Below are positions 1 to 11,690 of a DNA stretch of 64,000 nucleotides, in pieces (the first letter of the stretch is position 1; every line of letters begins with the position of its first letter). The DNA comes from Paralithodes platypus. Lineage: Eukaryota; Arthropoda; Malacostraca; Decapoda; Lithodidae. The stretch is from positions 11,623,083 through 11,687,082 of the forward strand of contig CM064560.1 of the NCBI GenBank assembly GCA_032716605.1, read 5' to 3'. The notes below the pieces were generated by a model. That model did no database searches, was not told the origin of the DNA, and saw only the letters and a program-made list of their open reading frames with translations. The position numbers and the translations under genes were made by a program.

Positions 1-1557
1 ACCAGGTACACGTTATAATAAATAGTGGATTTGTGTTGATGGGGTTGTGGAGTAGGGTCTGAGAGCACCGCACAATATGCCATTAACTGGGCGTTATCTA
101 TGAGGTCTGACCGGTGATGGAGTGGTCACAATATTGACATAGGGGTACACTGTACCGGCTATGGTACACCAGGTGCTCGTTATATTAATAGCGGGTTGTG
201 ATGAGGGTCGTGGATAGGGTCTGGAGCCACAATATCATTAGCTTGCTATATGAGGTCCTGAGACCGGTCATGGAGGTCACAATATTGACATGAGGGGGCT
301 ACACTGTATCCGGCTTATGGTACAACCAGGTACACGTTTATATTAATTATGGATTGTGTTAAAGGTTGTGGCTTAGGGTCTGGATCAACATATCATTAGG
401 CTTGCTTAAGTGAAGTCTGACCACAGTATGGAAGTCACACAATATTGACATAGGGGTACACTGTACCGGCTTATGGTACAAGCAGGTACACGTTATTATC
501 ATAATAGGGATTGTGGTTTGAGGGATGTGGGATGATAGGTCCTGGTAGCCACAATAATCATTAGATTGCTATAATGAGGTCTGTGTACCGGTATCTGTAA
601 GGTCACAATATTGACATAGGGGTACACTGTATACCGGCGGAGTGGTACACCAGGTACCGCGTTAGTATGGTAATAATGGATGTTGTTGAGGGGGTTTGTG
701 GATCGGGTCTGGGAGGACCCAGCAATATCATTAGCTTGCTATATGAGGTCTGAGCCGGTATGGATGGTCACAATATTGACAGTAGGGGTATTCACGTGTA
801 CCAAGCTATGCGTACACCAGGTAGACGTTATATTTAATAGTGGATTGTATGGAGGGTTGGTGGGATAGGGTCTGTTGAGCCCCTAATATCTATTAGCGTG
901 CTATATGAGGTCTTGACCGCGGTATGGTTGAGGTCACCAATATTGTCGAGGGGTACACTGTACACGGCTATGGTTCAACCAGGTACTCGTTATATTAATA
1001 AGTGGATTGTGTTTAGGGTTTGTGATAGGGTCTGGAAGCCACAATATCATACGTCTTGCGTATATGGAAGGTTTATGCTGACCGGATATGGAGGTCACAA
1101 TATTGACATAGGGGTAGCACTGGTACCGGCTATGGTTACACCAGTTGACCTACGTTAGCTTATTAATAGGGGATTGTGTTGGGGGTTGGGGATAGGGTTC
1201 TGGATGCCACCCAATATCATTAGCTTGGCTATATGAGGTCTGACCGGTTGATGGAGAGTCACAATATTGACATAGGAGTACCAACTGGTGACCGGCGATG
1301 GTACACCAGGTACTCGTTATAATAATAGTGAGATTGTGTTGAGGGTTGTGGATAGTATCTGGAGCCACAATAATCCTTAGCTTGCTATATGAGGTCTGAC
1401 CGGTATGGAGGTCAGCAATTATGGTCATAGGGGTACACTGTACCGGCTATGGTACCCTCAGGTCCTCGGTATAATAATAGTGGATTGTTTTGGGGATTTT
1501 GGGTTGGGTCTGGAGCCACAATATCATTAGCATGCTTATATGAGGTCTGACCGGTAT
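1..1557 (+). repeat. 147-bp satellite array, error-rich block
   Basis: About ten units of the satellite that fills 28268-46600, in the same orientation. Recurring landmarks are the GTACACC(A)GGTAC block, TTAATAGTGGATTGTGTTG and GGTCACAATATTGACATA. Spacing between units is about 150-165 bp rather than 147, because single and double bases are inserted at many places. The array stops abruptly at CCGGTAT (1557). The scattered insertions look like uncorrected long-read error rather than evolutionary divergence, since the main array keeps a strict 147-bp phase. Short open frames here are by-products of the repeat. Confidence 0.93.
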
Positions 1558-2479
1558 CGCCCTCACACACACCTGATGAGGTACACTTATCTATGGTGCA
1601 ACCTTAGTGACGCACTAGATTAGGCATTATAGTCTTATTCGAGCTTTGCAGATTCTAATTCATTGAAAAGGTTTTCTGCTTGAACCAACTTGATCAAAGT
1701 TAACTTCAGCTGCTTTATATTCACGAGCCTCAATCTTGTGCCCCCTTTTGCAGAGGCTTGGCCCTTTACTTTACGCTTTATATTGGATACATATCGCAAC
1801 ACCAAGCGACAACTCTGACTAGTTTATTATAGTCACCGAATGCTTGCCCACTCTAATTATTGGACCCGGTGGGGCTCAGTTGTTTGGGCTGTAATGGGGG
1901 GGTTCACACATCACGTAATATTGCTCCCGTCAGCTCCCTTCTGTTGTAAATGACGGTATATTGCTAGTTTGCAAACCGATTACGTAAACGTAAGGCAATA
2001 ATACGCAAAACGTAAATGAAATGGCGCCAGTCGGGTGGGTATCTCACGCATGGCGCGAGTAGAAACGAGTTAGCCCACGTGGGTCGGATAATTGTTTTGG
2101 GTGCGGCCAAGGCCGTGCGGTTGTTGAATCCGAGTGGAATAAAAAACGTGGCTCGCCCTCAAGTATGTCAAAAGACGGAAAAACTTACGACCGACCTGGC
2201 CACCACGGCCGTCTTAGACCGGAGCAGCCCTCGTCAGACGTGAAGCTACCCCGTCAGACCGAGAGGCTGCTCTCGTCACATCGTAGAAAGTTTCAGTCCG
2301 AACGTGGAATGTATACGTTAGTTAGGCCGCATCTGGCAGAACCGCCGCCCTGCGGTGTGGCCGGGAAGACGCGGCACCATTGGTACGGGGGACAACGTAC
2401 CATCGGGGACCCTCCAGTCACAAACTCTCACCACACCGGAGCAGCAACCAACAATTATAAGCCAACCCTGCCACCTCCT
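1558..2479. other. Unassigned sequence
   Basis: No convincing gene is seen. The stretch is AT-rich to about 1860 and then CpG-richer (ACGT-rich runs around 1970-2160). An open frame on the plus strand from 2165 has arginine/proline-rich composition and no recognisable motif. It may be non-coding or LTR-like sequence belonging to the neighbouring BEL/Pao remnant, but no matching LTR pair was found. Confidence 0.4.
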
Positions 2480-2940
2480 GCACCCTGCCGAAAACAAATC
2501 GGAAGCAGGCGAAACGACTGCACCTATGGCTTTCATATTTTTTATACCACATGTACCTTACCCTTTAGGCTACCCACCACAAAAAATCCCCAGTCCTCCT
2601 CCCACCACCCACTTCTGACTGACTGTCGTGCCCGTCCAGAAGGAAAAAAAAGGAAAATCTGTGGCGGCGAAACGACGGCACCAATCGGTTCCATATTTGT
2701 GTGAAACAAGTCTCCTTACCCCGCAAACCCTTGCTGCCTTCCCACCACCACAACCCCCCCCCGCCTCCCACCACACCACGTTCTAGCGTATCCGGACGAA
2801 GAAAAGGAAAAAAAGGAAATCCGCGGTGGTGCAACTACCTCACCAATCGGCTTCATATGTGTAACACAAGTCAATTACCCTTCTACCTTCCCCCCAACCA
2901 ACCCCAAAACCACCCTCCCACCAATACATTTCCGATACCA
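2480..2940 (+). repeat. Degenerate tandem repeat, period about 155-160 bp
   Basis: Three related blocks begin near 2506, 2662 and 2822. Each starts with a GGCG-AAACGAC-type segment, followed by a CACCAATCGGTTCCATAT-like segment, a pyrimidine-rich CCACC tract, and a purine run (GAAGGAAAAAAAAGGAAA). Copies are well diverged. Open frames on both strands are low-complexity shadows of this repeat. Its position just beyond the 3' side of the minus-strand BEL/Pao remnant suggests it could be part of that element's 3' region, but this is inference. Confidence 0.6.
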
Positions 2941-3689
2941 TAAAAAGTCTCTGTAGTCCTATAGTGTCTTTTCATCTACTTTCGGGACCATCGGAGACCT
3001 GATTTCTGGAGTGGAGGGGGGGGGGGGGGGTGTTTTTATTTACCATTATCCTTCCTTTCGCCGCAACTAATAGATTGAGCCAAAAAAAAAAAATAAATAA
3101 AAAATATCTGGCACTGGCAGAAGCACAAACCGTCAAAATTGGCTGGCACTCAGCGGGTACACTCCTCCAGGTGAATTCCTCGATGTTGTTCATGTTTCCG
3201 ATTACGGCTGGGAATGGGAATGGTGTGGCCATCATCCTGCCTTATTTTATTCCCAGATTCCAACCCAGCACCTACGTGGTGTACAAAGCCTGTCTTTGTT
3301 CTGTGCTTTGGTCAGACGGGGTGTGCCTACGATTGGCATAAACCGGTCCAGTTACGACCTACCAAATCCCAAGACGTGGCGGCCCCAGCTACGCCGGTCT
3401 TCATGGGCGTGGTTCCTGTGTTCCCGCAAATCGTAGCAGTCCCATGAGGTCCGACGGTGCGAATTCTTACGCACGTCGCAAACACGTACGTAGTTCAATA
3501 CGACTCCATTACGTCTGACGTAACACTGGCCACGTTAGCTAACGTCTGTCGGGAAGTGCAATCGACCGTGGAAGAACGGGCGTTTCAACGGCAGGAAACT
3601 ACTCGCGGATTCGTTACATAAATATTGGCGATACGCCGGACGAGGGCTGACGGGAGCAATATACGTGATTGTGTGACCCCAGCATTACT
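2941..3689. other. Unassigned sequence with homopolymers
   Basis: Contains a poly-G run near 3017-3030, an A-rich run near 3080-3105, and an ACGT/CpG-rich part at 3440-3660. If the BEL/Pao element were complete, its integrase would be expected here on the minus strand. I looked for the zinc-binding and DDE blocks and did not find them. Open frames at 2972-3235 (-) and 3030-3341 (+) show no recognised motif. Confidence 0.4.
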
Positions 3690-5829
3690 TGCCACTAGTT
3701 TTCCCTTGGCATAAGTCCATCACCAACAGCATGCCCACATCGTCCATTCACTTTCATGGGCCAGACACTTTGGACCATGCCACCACAATTTCGGACTTCA
3801 CTAACTGGCTAGCCGTTATACCCCTAGTTATGAGATCACGAGGGTTTGTCTTTTGTATTTACATACTGATAAGCAACGTTCTGGTAATAGGTCCCCTAAT
3901 CTGCATCTACCCTATTTCTCACATAAACTGGCAGAGACTTCCTTGCTATGTATTCAGTTGAGTTCAACCTGACTATCGCACCAAACGTGCACGATTTCAA
4001 TGTTTAACTCGCTCTCAGTATGCTGCGCGTACATGTTCAGCAAACCAGACGTGCTAATAGCACGATGGCAGTCAATTCCATTTTAGGGATAGTTACCTTT
4101 TTTAAACCGGGGCTACCTTGGCCCGGAATGTACCTAAATGTGCCCCAAATGAAGTAACGACATATATGTGGCTACCCCGTATGCCGTGGCGCTAGCACAT
4201 CGCAAAAACGTGTGTAACGTAACATCACCGAACGCCGCCACTTTACGAGGTAAAGGTTTAGTACATAGGATGTCATACTCATTCAACAACAATTAGTCCC
4301 TTGGTCAGTTCAGGGTCCTCGGGCAAACTGTCCATCCCAATTCCTATTTTACGTCTCCAAAACTTTCTGTATTAGAATCTTAGCTCTTATGGTAACGGGT
4401 AATTCTAGACCCAAAGGATAAAAAAATTGCGCAACTTGGCTCAACAGACTTCTTTTTGTGTGCGCTCTCCCAGTCTGCTGAGCAAAAGACCTTGTTTGGA
4501 GAAAGTTAGTATGTGCCATGTTTAAGAGTTGCCCGATCATCCCCAAATTTCTGTACTTTTCCTGGTTATGAGATTCCGTACCGTCCACCTGTATCAAACT
4601 CTGAAGCTCTTCACTATTAGTAACCCACTCGCGGAGAAATAAATTTGCACTCTGTAAACAATCTGCGTGCTTTGCCCGTAATGTATGTACCATATCATCC
4701 TGACTATCGCTAGAACCCTGCAAATTGTCTATATATATTCTGCGAGCCATAGTTTACTTTGGTCCCTCATGAGTATCTGCTAGATGTTTTTTTATTGTGG
4801 CATTTACCAAAAACTGTGATAATGTTTGCCTCCAAACAGTACAACCCGAAAACGGTAGATTATGACTCCGTACTTTTCCAGAGTCGCTAATGTCTGTAAA
4901 CCAAAGAAAGCGGGTAACATCTCTATCTTCCTCTTTTAGTTTGACCACCAAGAACGCTTTCCTCGAGGTTCACTAGTAAATGCTTACTGCCCCAGCCTAA
5001 ACCGCACTAGAATGTTGGGCACAGGTCCGACACCAAGGACATACCGTGTCATCAGGCAGTCATTTAGACTTTATTGTTGACCTTGGTGGCCAGAGCATTC
5101 ATACACCACCCTATGTTGTGGTGACCCTGTCTTTCTCACCCCATGATGGGGCCAGATAGTGAACCCCTACCCTTCTTAATCGTGTTTCCTTTACATCGAC
5201 TCTGCATTTTTTCAAATAAAGCCCCTATCTTCATAACTCCGAAATACCATCGTCTAACGCCTGGTGCGTGCTCGGTTCATTTAGTTAATTTACGCTGTAA
5301 TTCGCGCAAGCGACCTAATGCCCAAACATAGTTTTTGTAGGCAGGCTTATCTCACTGTTCTTCCAGGTTAAACTAACCTGGTATATTGGCTTTGTCTGAG
5401 GCACAGTCAAGCTCACAGACTCGTCAAACCGTTTCAAGCGCAACTTCAGAGTCATAATCAGTCCTCCATAGGATTAATGCCTATGTGATCCAATCCCCAC
5501 AATCGCTCCCGGTCGAACTCGGCAGTCACTTTTAGTGGCACTAGGTTGGGAATCCTCCCTTTCCCAACGCCTCTTCCGCAGTTACCTTGACTTCTTAATA
5601 TCGAGAACGTGTCGACCAGGACATTTGACTGTGTAGTAGCCACCTTTCCGCTGCAATTCACTAGCCAAATTATGGTTGGGGATTAAAATTACACCACACA
5701 TCTTTTTTAATCCCGGGTATACTACGTCATAATAATGATCAAACACCAAGTAGAACAGGCACCTCACTCTGATCTCCCATGGGTTCTGACAAGTTTAAAC
5801 CTCTTTGCTACGTAATGCGGTGTTCCACT
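3690..5829 (-). pseudogene. Decayed BEL/Pao retrotransposon pol (PR-RT-RNase H)
   Basis: Read on the minus strand, blocks typical of BEL/Pao Pol appear in order with stops and frameshifts between them. The end of the protease (a DHYYDVV-like block then VATTQSNVL) lies at about 5750-5600. The ERLWGLDHIGI block lies at about 5500, and RFDESV...YQVSLTWK at about 5430-5370. RT with EDRDVTRFLWF and NATIKKHL is at 4951-4754. FLREWVTNSEE and then PLGLELPVTIRAKIL lie at 4750-4349. RNase H has KVAPV/KKVTIPKMEL at about 4110-4050, and NPRDLITRGITASQL at about 3860-3800. At least six frame changes or stops interrupt it. The gag side is cut at 5829 by the plus-strand LTR element, and no integrase is recognisable downstream. 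Non-functional, old insertion. Confidence 0.85.
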
Positions 5830-7589
5830 TGTGACGCCTCCCGGCGTTAACAGAATGTTTTGCGTGGCGGCATTGCAGCTCGCTAGCGCTGCGCCAGGAT
5901 GGGGGGGATGGGCTAGCAGTTGTCCTAGAATGAAATCTGCTTTATTTTATTAGTGGTTTTTGGTTTTTTGGTTTGGCCACAGACAGTATAAGAAATGGTT
6001 CTTTTGTTTTGGTTCTGTGGACCGTGCCCTTATATTTTATATTCGCTATAATATAAATGTTTGCTTGTGTGGGAGGCGGAGCGAGAGAGGGTGTTAGGGG
6101 GTACACCTGGCAGCGGGCAGTGAGCTATGACGCAGCTCGCTTGCGTAGCGCTGACGGCGTTGGCGGGCGGGTGGTCAACTAGTCACTGCCCATCGCAGGC
6201 CTCGTTGGGTTTTTAACCAGCCTCAGAGCTTGCCTGACACGCGTATCGTCTACATCCTTTGCCAATTCTGTCCCCCATACTCGCCACTTTTGCATACTAT
6301 TTCTCCTCTCTCGACTTCTCCCTTTCCATTCTCTAATCTTTATTAAACTCAATCATCCCTTCTGGTTTCAGCATTAGACGTTCACCAGTCGGCCAGTCGT
6401 ATTGGTACGCGAAGCTCTCCAGATATTTCCATGTATTAGATTAAGGAGTATTTAGGCTTTATTGAGGGGTTGGAGAGACAGACTTTGTCCGTGTGTGTCC
6501 TCTCTCGGGAAGGTATTTGTAGACCGGTATATGTCTCCCTGGCAAGGTGTTGAGTGATTCTGCTTGGTTATCTAAAGCTAGACTAGGGGTAAGGGGTACT
6601 GTGTCGTTGTCTCCGATGTGTGCAGTGTAGCTAAGCCCTGCACGACATCGACAGGTACTGTGGGAGCCTAAGTTGTCTTCGGGTGGGTTTACTTTGCGAG
6701 CACAGCGCTGTGGTGTGAGAGGGCCATAGCCTATCCCTCACAACATAGTGATGCCTCTTTGTGTTGACTTCTGAGGGATCGCCAGGATAGAACTAGGTAC
6801 TAGAGACCTAGATTTATCAAGAGAGCATCCCCTCATATAACGTAATCTTCATTATACCACCTTCGGTCAACGTTAGGCTACGAGCCGCATGCTCACCCAT
6901 TGTTGCCCTGCCTTGATACCCCAGCTAGACTTTATTAACTGAGCAGACACTGGTTAGAGATAAGCCCCCATTATTATATGTATGCCACATTATTATTCAC
7001 TGCACTTTTGAGCCGAGGTTGTTGTTGAGTTGCACAACCCTAGTAGGCTGTTGCGTTGTGTCACGAAGCATTTCTTTAGTTGTCGAGCATTACTACCTTT
7101 GCGCAGTCTTTATTATTCGCCTGCCTATTATTACTATATGTCCTAGTATTTATTGTGACCCGTATTCTGCATTATAATTGTTCACGTTTCTTTTAACGAA
7201 CATCTTCCCAGCATCAGACTTATTTCAGAAGTTTCCAGTTGATGTTGCAGGACTAGCATTGCACTTTCTTTAATACAGGAGTGCCAGTTATTTGAGTATC
7301 TACCGTAACGTTAATTAATCACGTTAACTATCTTTTCTTTGTGTAACCTAATCGAGTAATCTTTTACTATTTGAGAATAGGCTGTTTCATCGAGCGTCAG
7401 CCTAGTGTGTGTGCACCAGTTACCGAGTCATAGATACCTCGTTGTCCAGGCACGACTCAGGGCGGTAATGGTGTTTTGTTTTCCAGTGTTTAAGGCAGGG
7501 GTTGGATCTAGTGTTACCGTTGTTGCATTTTGCCATTATCTAGTCCAATGTTGAAGAGCCCTGTGTCTTTGAGAACCTGGATCGTAACA
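5830..7589 (+). repeat. 5' LTR of copy 1
   Basis: About 1760 bp, TG...CA bounded, and matching 12191-13896 from end to end. The first roughly 700 bp carry many one- and two-base insertions relative to the 3' LTR (for example repeated T/G runs near 5950-5990). The remainder is almost identical. A TATA-like stretch (GCTATAATATAAATG) at about 6046-6060 could serve as promoter, which is inference. The uneven error density suggests a base-calling or polishing problem rather than age. Confidence 0.92.
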
Positions 7590-7610
7590 AATGGTACCTA
7601 GCTCAGGATA
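7590..7610 (+). promoter_or_regulatory. Degenerate primer-binding site of copy 1
   Basis: Directly after the LTR end comes AA then TGGTACCTAGCTCAGG. In copy 2 the equivalent site reads TGGCGACCTTGCTTAGG, a TGG-initiated sequence expected to pair with a tRNA 3' end. The copy 1 site has drifted from that. The priming tRNA was not identified. Confidence 0.6.
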
Positions 7611-7807
7611 TTGTGAAACTAAGAGATAATTGCAGGATTGTTGTGGTCATTTGTTTTATTGAGGAATATAGTGGGCACGTTATTTTTTTTTGGCAAAGTA
7701 GTATAGCACTTGAGAGTCTTCAGACATTTTTGGCAAGTGAATAGTGCTACATAAGAGTTTGGGGTACTTCTTTTCCGAATATTGTGGTGAGAAATTTTGT
7801 GAACATC

Positions 7808-9353
7808 ATGTCTTATACCGGATCAGAGGAGAATGGAGACACAATACGTCATGTCGAAACGGAGGAACAGCAGCATGATGAAAGGGTTAATTGGGTGAAC
7901 TGTGAGGAGGATGCTAGGATATTTTTGCAATGGCCTGTTACTGCCGAGCGGTTGGAGGGTATGGATCGGTACGGTCTTCAATGCCTGGCCACAGCTATCG
8001 GTCATGCGGTTACTAGCAGCATGACCAGGGATAACTTGATAACGTGTGTACTGGGCAGGGTGACTGGTGAGCTGAGATGGGTTGAGTGCTCAGAGCCCTT
8101 CGGCCATGCTTCCCCTACACTCGACTCCCAGCCATCCCAGTAGTTTGCCGACCCCGGGTACGCTTCCGCAGTTGCGTGGTGACTGGCAGGGTGGGTTGCC
8201 CCTGGGGGGACCACCGGTAATTTCAAACATTGTAGCACCTTCACCTCCTCAAGGGTTGACTCCAGAGTTGTTGCTTCGGCTCGAGTTAGCTAGGATCGAA
8301 GAGAGAAAGGCTATCAGGGCAGGTGAGCAGCAAATAGAATTAGCCAAGATAGAAGAGAGATAGAAGAGAGAAAAAGTCACCAGCACATAGAGCTAGCAAA
8401 AATCCAAGCTGATTTAGAGTCGACTAGGTACTGTGCCGACGTGGATGTAGAGAAGTCGCGAGTAGAGACAACGGGACAGCGACTTGGGGCTGGTAACCGT
8501 GTTCATGAGCAGTCTCTTTCGCACTTATTGAAACTGATTCCGGTGTTTGATGAGAGTGGTGTAACAGAATTTTTCACACGCTTTGAGAAGAAGTGCCAGG
8601 AACACCAGTTGCCAGAGAATAAATGGGCAGCATTTGTATCCTCTAGATTAATAGGCAAGGGTCTTAAAGCCTACGATGCGTTGCCTATAGAGTCTTGTAT
8701 TATCTATGAGGAACTCAAGGAGGCTGTCCTGAGAGCATACGAACTACAACCAGAGACGTACAGGTTGAAGTTCCGGGGTGTTACCAAGGGTCGGGAGAGC
8801 ACCTTTTTGGAGCATGCCCGGGAGCTGTCCGATGCTTTTGGGAATTGGCTGAGGTCGGAGAAAGCTACTACGTTTGACGACATTAAACAGTTGGTGCTTT
8901 TAGAGCAGTTTTTCAAATGTACGGGCGGCAACCTGACGTTAAACCTTAAAGAAAAGCAACCAAAAACTCTACAGAAGGCAGCTGAGATGGCTGACCTCTG
9001 GCTATCACTAATTCGTGGGTGCGGGTCTGCCCAGCGTAGTGAGGCAGGTAACAAGGGGCGTGACGCCCCAACCCCCCCGAGTTAGTGACATACCTTATGC
9101 AAACAAGTACAAGAGCCATGATACCAAGACTGACCACAAGACTAGCACCGTCTCATTTAAGAAGGGGCCGGGCCCTTCCCAGTACCAAGGGAAGCCCAAA
9201 GGGGAGTTGGAGTGTTATCATTGTCATAAAAAGGGGCACTTTGCAAGAGTCTGTCCTAGCAAACCACCTACAGCAGCTGTGTCTTTGGCCTGCAACATTG
9301 GTGTGTCTCCGAGGTCATCTGAGTTTGACCCAGGGCAGTTCGTCAGAGGCTGA
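7808..9353 (+). pseudogene. gag of copy 1 (frameshifted)
   Basis: Starts at MSYTGSEENG (7808), matching the copy 2 start. The N-terminal part runs to a stop near 8143, and coding resumes in another frame with PPQGLTPELLL and a Glu/Arg/Lys-rich coiled coil (about 8230-8450). The capsid-like domain lies in 8441-9085 (LLKLIPVFDESGVTEFF ... RAYELQPETYRLKF ... LEQFFKCTGG). This type of gag capsid is related to the vertebrate SCAN domain. A further frame change near 9060-9085 leads to a CCHC zinc knuckle at 9213-9254 (CYHCHKKGHFARVC) and a stop at 9353. The normal role is particle assembly and RNA packaging. At least two frame breaks disable it as written, though some may be sequence errors. Confidence 0.85.
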
Positions 9354-9360
9354 GGCACAG

Positions 9361-9788
9361 CCAATGCAGAAGCACCTGGGAGGCTCGAACCCTGCTCAGG
9401 ATGTTTTTTGCGACCATAGAGGGCGGGGTTGCGTGATGTGGGCGGGGCGCAAGCATGGAGTAGAGGTCTTGCGTGATACAGGTGCTTCCCAGACTCTGAT
9501 GAAAAACTTGACTGGCTACCCTATAAACGCGGCTCGGGTGGTGGTGGTGCAGGGTATTAATGCAACTCGGTCATACCCGCTGGTGCGGTTGGAGTTGGAG
9601 GTGGATGGTGTGGCACGTGAATTGGATGTCGGGATTGTGGAGAAACTGCCAGTGGAGGGCGTCGACCTTCTTCTCGGCAACGACTTTGCAATGCCCGCTT
9701 CTGAGGTTCTACCCTTAGTCGTTGCCGAGAGGCCGGCCGACGTGAGTAGGAGGAGCAAGAGTGGGTCGAGCGGTGCCAGACACAACCC
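9361..9788 (+). pseudogene. Aspartic protease domain of copy 1
   Basis: The retropepsin catalytic motif DTGAS is encoded at 9475-9489, preceded by HGVEVLR and followed by a conserved flap-like region (ARVVVVQGINATRSYPL). The domain ends with VDLLLGNDFA, the usual LLG(N/T)D signature. It lies in a different frame from the gag zinc knuckle, so expression would need a gag-pol frameshift. The active site is intact here. It would cleave Gag and Pol during maturation. The downstream linker shifts frame again near 9790. Confidence 0.85.
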
Positions 9789-11100
9789 ATGGCGTGTGTT
9801 GTCACCCGAGCTCAGGCAGCTAAAGTGTCACAGCCTAGTCCTCCGTCTTCAGACCAGCGGAGGAACGATCAACAGGAGGAGGCTAAAGCTGGAGTTGGTT
9901 TTAAGAGTTTTGACTCGGCGGCTCTCCTGGGTGATTCAGTATTAGCACCATTACTTAATTCTGGAGTAGCCCCTGGGCCTGTCATCGAGAGTGACGAGGC
10001 TGGGCATGATGAGTCTCCACGACAGCACGTTATGGTACATCGAGAGAGACAGAGGGAGCAGCCCAGTATCGGGGAAGGTCATGCATTGCTCCGGGAGCAG
10101 TTAGATCGCTGGGCACCCTCAGATATACGTCGGTTGCAAATAGAGGACCCTGAGCTCCAAACGTGTGCTAATGGAGCTGTAGAGCTCGACGAGGACGGCG
10201 ATGCACAGCCAGGAGATTTTTTTTATTTAGAAGGCATCCTCTATAGGCGTTTTCAAGACCCTAAACGTAGTTGGCAAGAGGGGTCCGGAGTAGTGGACCA
10301 GTTGGTGGTGCCACGGGAGTGCAGGGATAGCCTACTGAGGTTGGCGCATGACATACCACTGGCAGGACATCTAGGGGTGAGAAAGACGGTGGCGGCTTTA
10401 GAAAAATTGTTTTGGTGGCCGGGGTTGAAGGGGCAGGTGGTAACCTGGATAGCAAGGTGTCATACGTGCCAGAGGGTTGGAAAACCTAACCAAACAATTC
10501 CGAGAGCCCCGTTGCACCCCATTCCTGTCAGTGGACCGCCCTTCAGTAAGGTCATCATTGATATGGTCGGACCCCTACCCCCTACTAGTGCCGGTAATAA
10601 ATTTCTATTAACTATCATGGATGTGGCCACTCGTTATCCTGATGCATATCCAATGAGAAATGGCACGGCGAAAACTGTTGTCCGGAACCTGCTCTTGTAT
10701 TGCTCGCATACCGCGAGCAGGTGCAATCGGACCAAGGTTCTAATTTTACCTCTAATCTGTTCAAACAAACTATGATTCAGCATGGCATCAGCACTGTCGT
10801 CTCTTCTGCGTATCACCCGGAGAGTCAAGGGGTGTTGGAGAGGTGGCACGCCACGCTGAAAAGCATGCTTCGATGTTATTGCGCAGAGAACGGAAAGGAT
10901 TGGGACCTTGGTCTGCCGTATGTTTTGTTCGCGGCAGGAGAAGTACCTGGAGAGAGTCTCGGTTTCAGTCCGAATGAGCTTGTTTTTGGGCATCAGGTGA
11001 GGGGTCCTCTCCACATGGTGAAGGAGATGTGGGAGGGCACTAGGCATATTGTTCTGCGAGATAAGTTGCAACCTCTTGTTCCTGAGCGACAAGAGGAGTT
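9789..11100 (+). pseudogene. Linker and integrase of copy 1 (located before RT)
   Basis: A linker begins MACVVTRAQAAK (9789), followed by acidic/Gln-rich sequence and the integrase N-terminal zinc domain. His codons are at 10347 and 10368, and Cys codons at 10458 and 10467 (HDIPLAGH ... CHTC). The core starts with the first acidic residue in KVIIDMVGPL (about 10560) and continues through DVATRYPDAYPMRNGTA. The frame breaks near 10700 and the core resumes with VQSDQGSNFTS (second Asp) and YHPESQGVLERWH (Glu). It ends with FGFSP-like and FGHQVRGPL blocks (to about 11030). The usual C-terminal GPY/F part is missing. It would insert cDNA into the genome if repaired. Placement directly after protease is the Gmr1-like arrangement. 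Confidence 0.85.
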
Positions 11101-11690
11101 GTTTACTAGGCTGTGGCAGTCCGTCCACATGTTTGTTGCTTCTCCAGGCCTGATGTACGGGGTAGAATCCGACATGGAGGCTGGAGACAGTGCAAGGCTC
11201 GAGTTGGTTCCCTACCGTGTGAATCATGCTCGACAGCCTGTTGCGAAGGCGGAGCTGGACGGCGTGTGGAGAGGGGGTCTGAGGGATGAGGGATATCGTG
11301 AGTGATCGTTGCCAGTGGCTTTGCAACCTGAGTTTGGTGGCAGAGTCCATGTGTATGTTGATTGCAAGAGTGTGGAAGCATTATCCCTGACAGACGCCTA
11401 TCCATTACCCAGAGTTGACGACACCATAGACCGCTTCGGGGCTGCCTCGCTCATCACGAAGGTAGAACTAGTGAAGGGTTATTGGCAGGCCCCGTTGCCG
11501 GAAAGAGCGAAGAGAAGTGCCAGTCTTGCGATGGACTGGCAGTTTATCAGTGTCAGGTGTTGTTGTGCTGCCGGAACACAAGTTGGATGTGTGGCATGCT
11601 AAGGGCACTGATAATGTTTTGGCTTTGTTTGCAGGAGAACCCCCGCTGTTCAGTCAGTGTCTGTCGTGGGTGGAGGATCCGGGGTAGGCT
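11101..11690 (+). pseudogene. RT start fused to an RNase H scrap, catalytic core deleted
   Basis: RT N-terminal features follow the integrase: GDSARLELVPYRVNHARQP (about 11181-11240), then VDCKSVEALSLTDAYPLPRV and DDTIDRF, then KGYWQAPLPERAK (about 11475-11515). Immediately afterwards comes a short junction segment, and then the RNase H C-terminal end in another frame (LPEHKLDVWHAKGTDNVL, about 11570-11625). The RT palm with its catalytic aspartates and nearly all of RNase H, normally about 300-350 residues, are absent. The same junction occurs in the minus-strand copies, so the deletion predates their spread. Copy 1 has also lost the DCLSREG codons that copy 2 keeps. Confidence 0.85.

Noticed and set aside
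1640..1740. Minus-strand frame with a Leu/Lys-rich helix resembling a BEL gag start
   Set aside because: Too short, interrupted by stops, and on the wrong side of the BEL/Pao pol remnant. Similarity is too weak to support.
2165..2704. 179-codon open frame on the plus strand
   Set aside because: Composition follows the 155-160-bp tandem repeat and CCACC tracts, with overlapping open frames in other phases and no motif.
2972..3689. Integrase of the BEL/Pao element
   Set aside because: Expected at this place, but neither a HHCC pattern nor DDE-type blocks could be recognised in any minus-strand frame.
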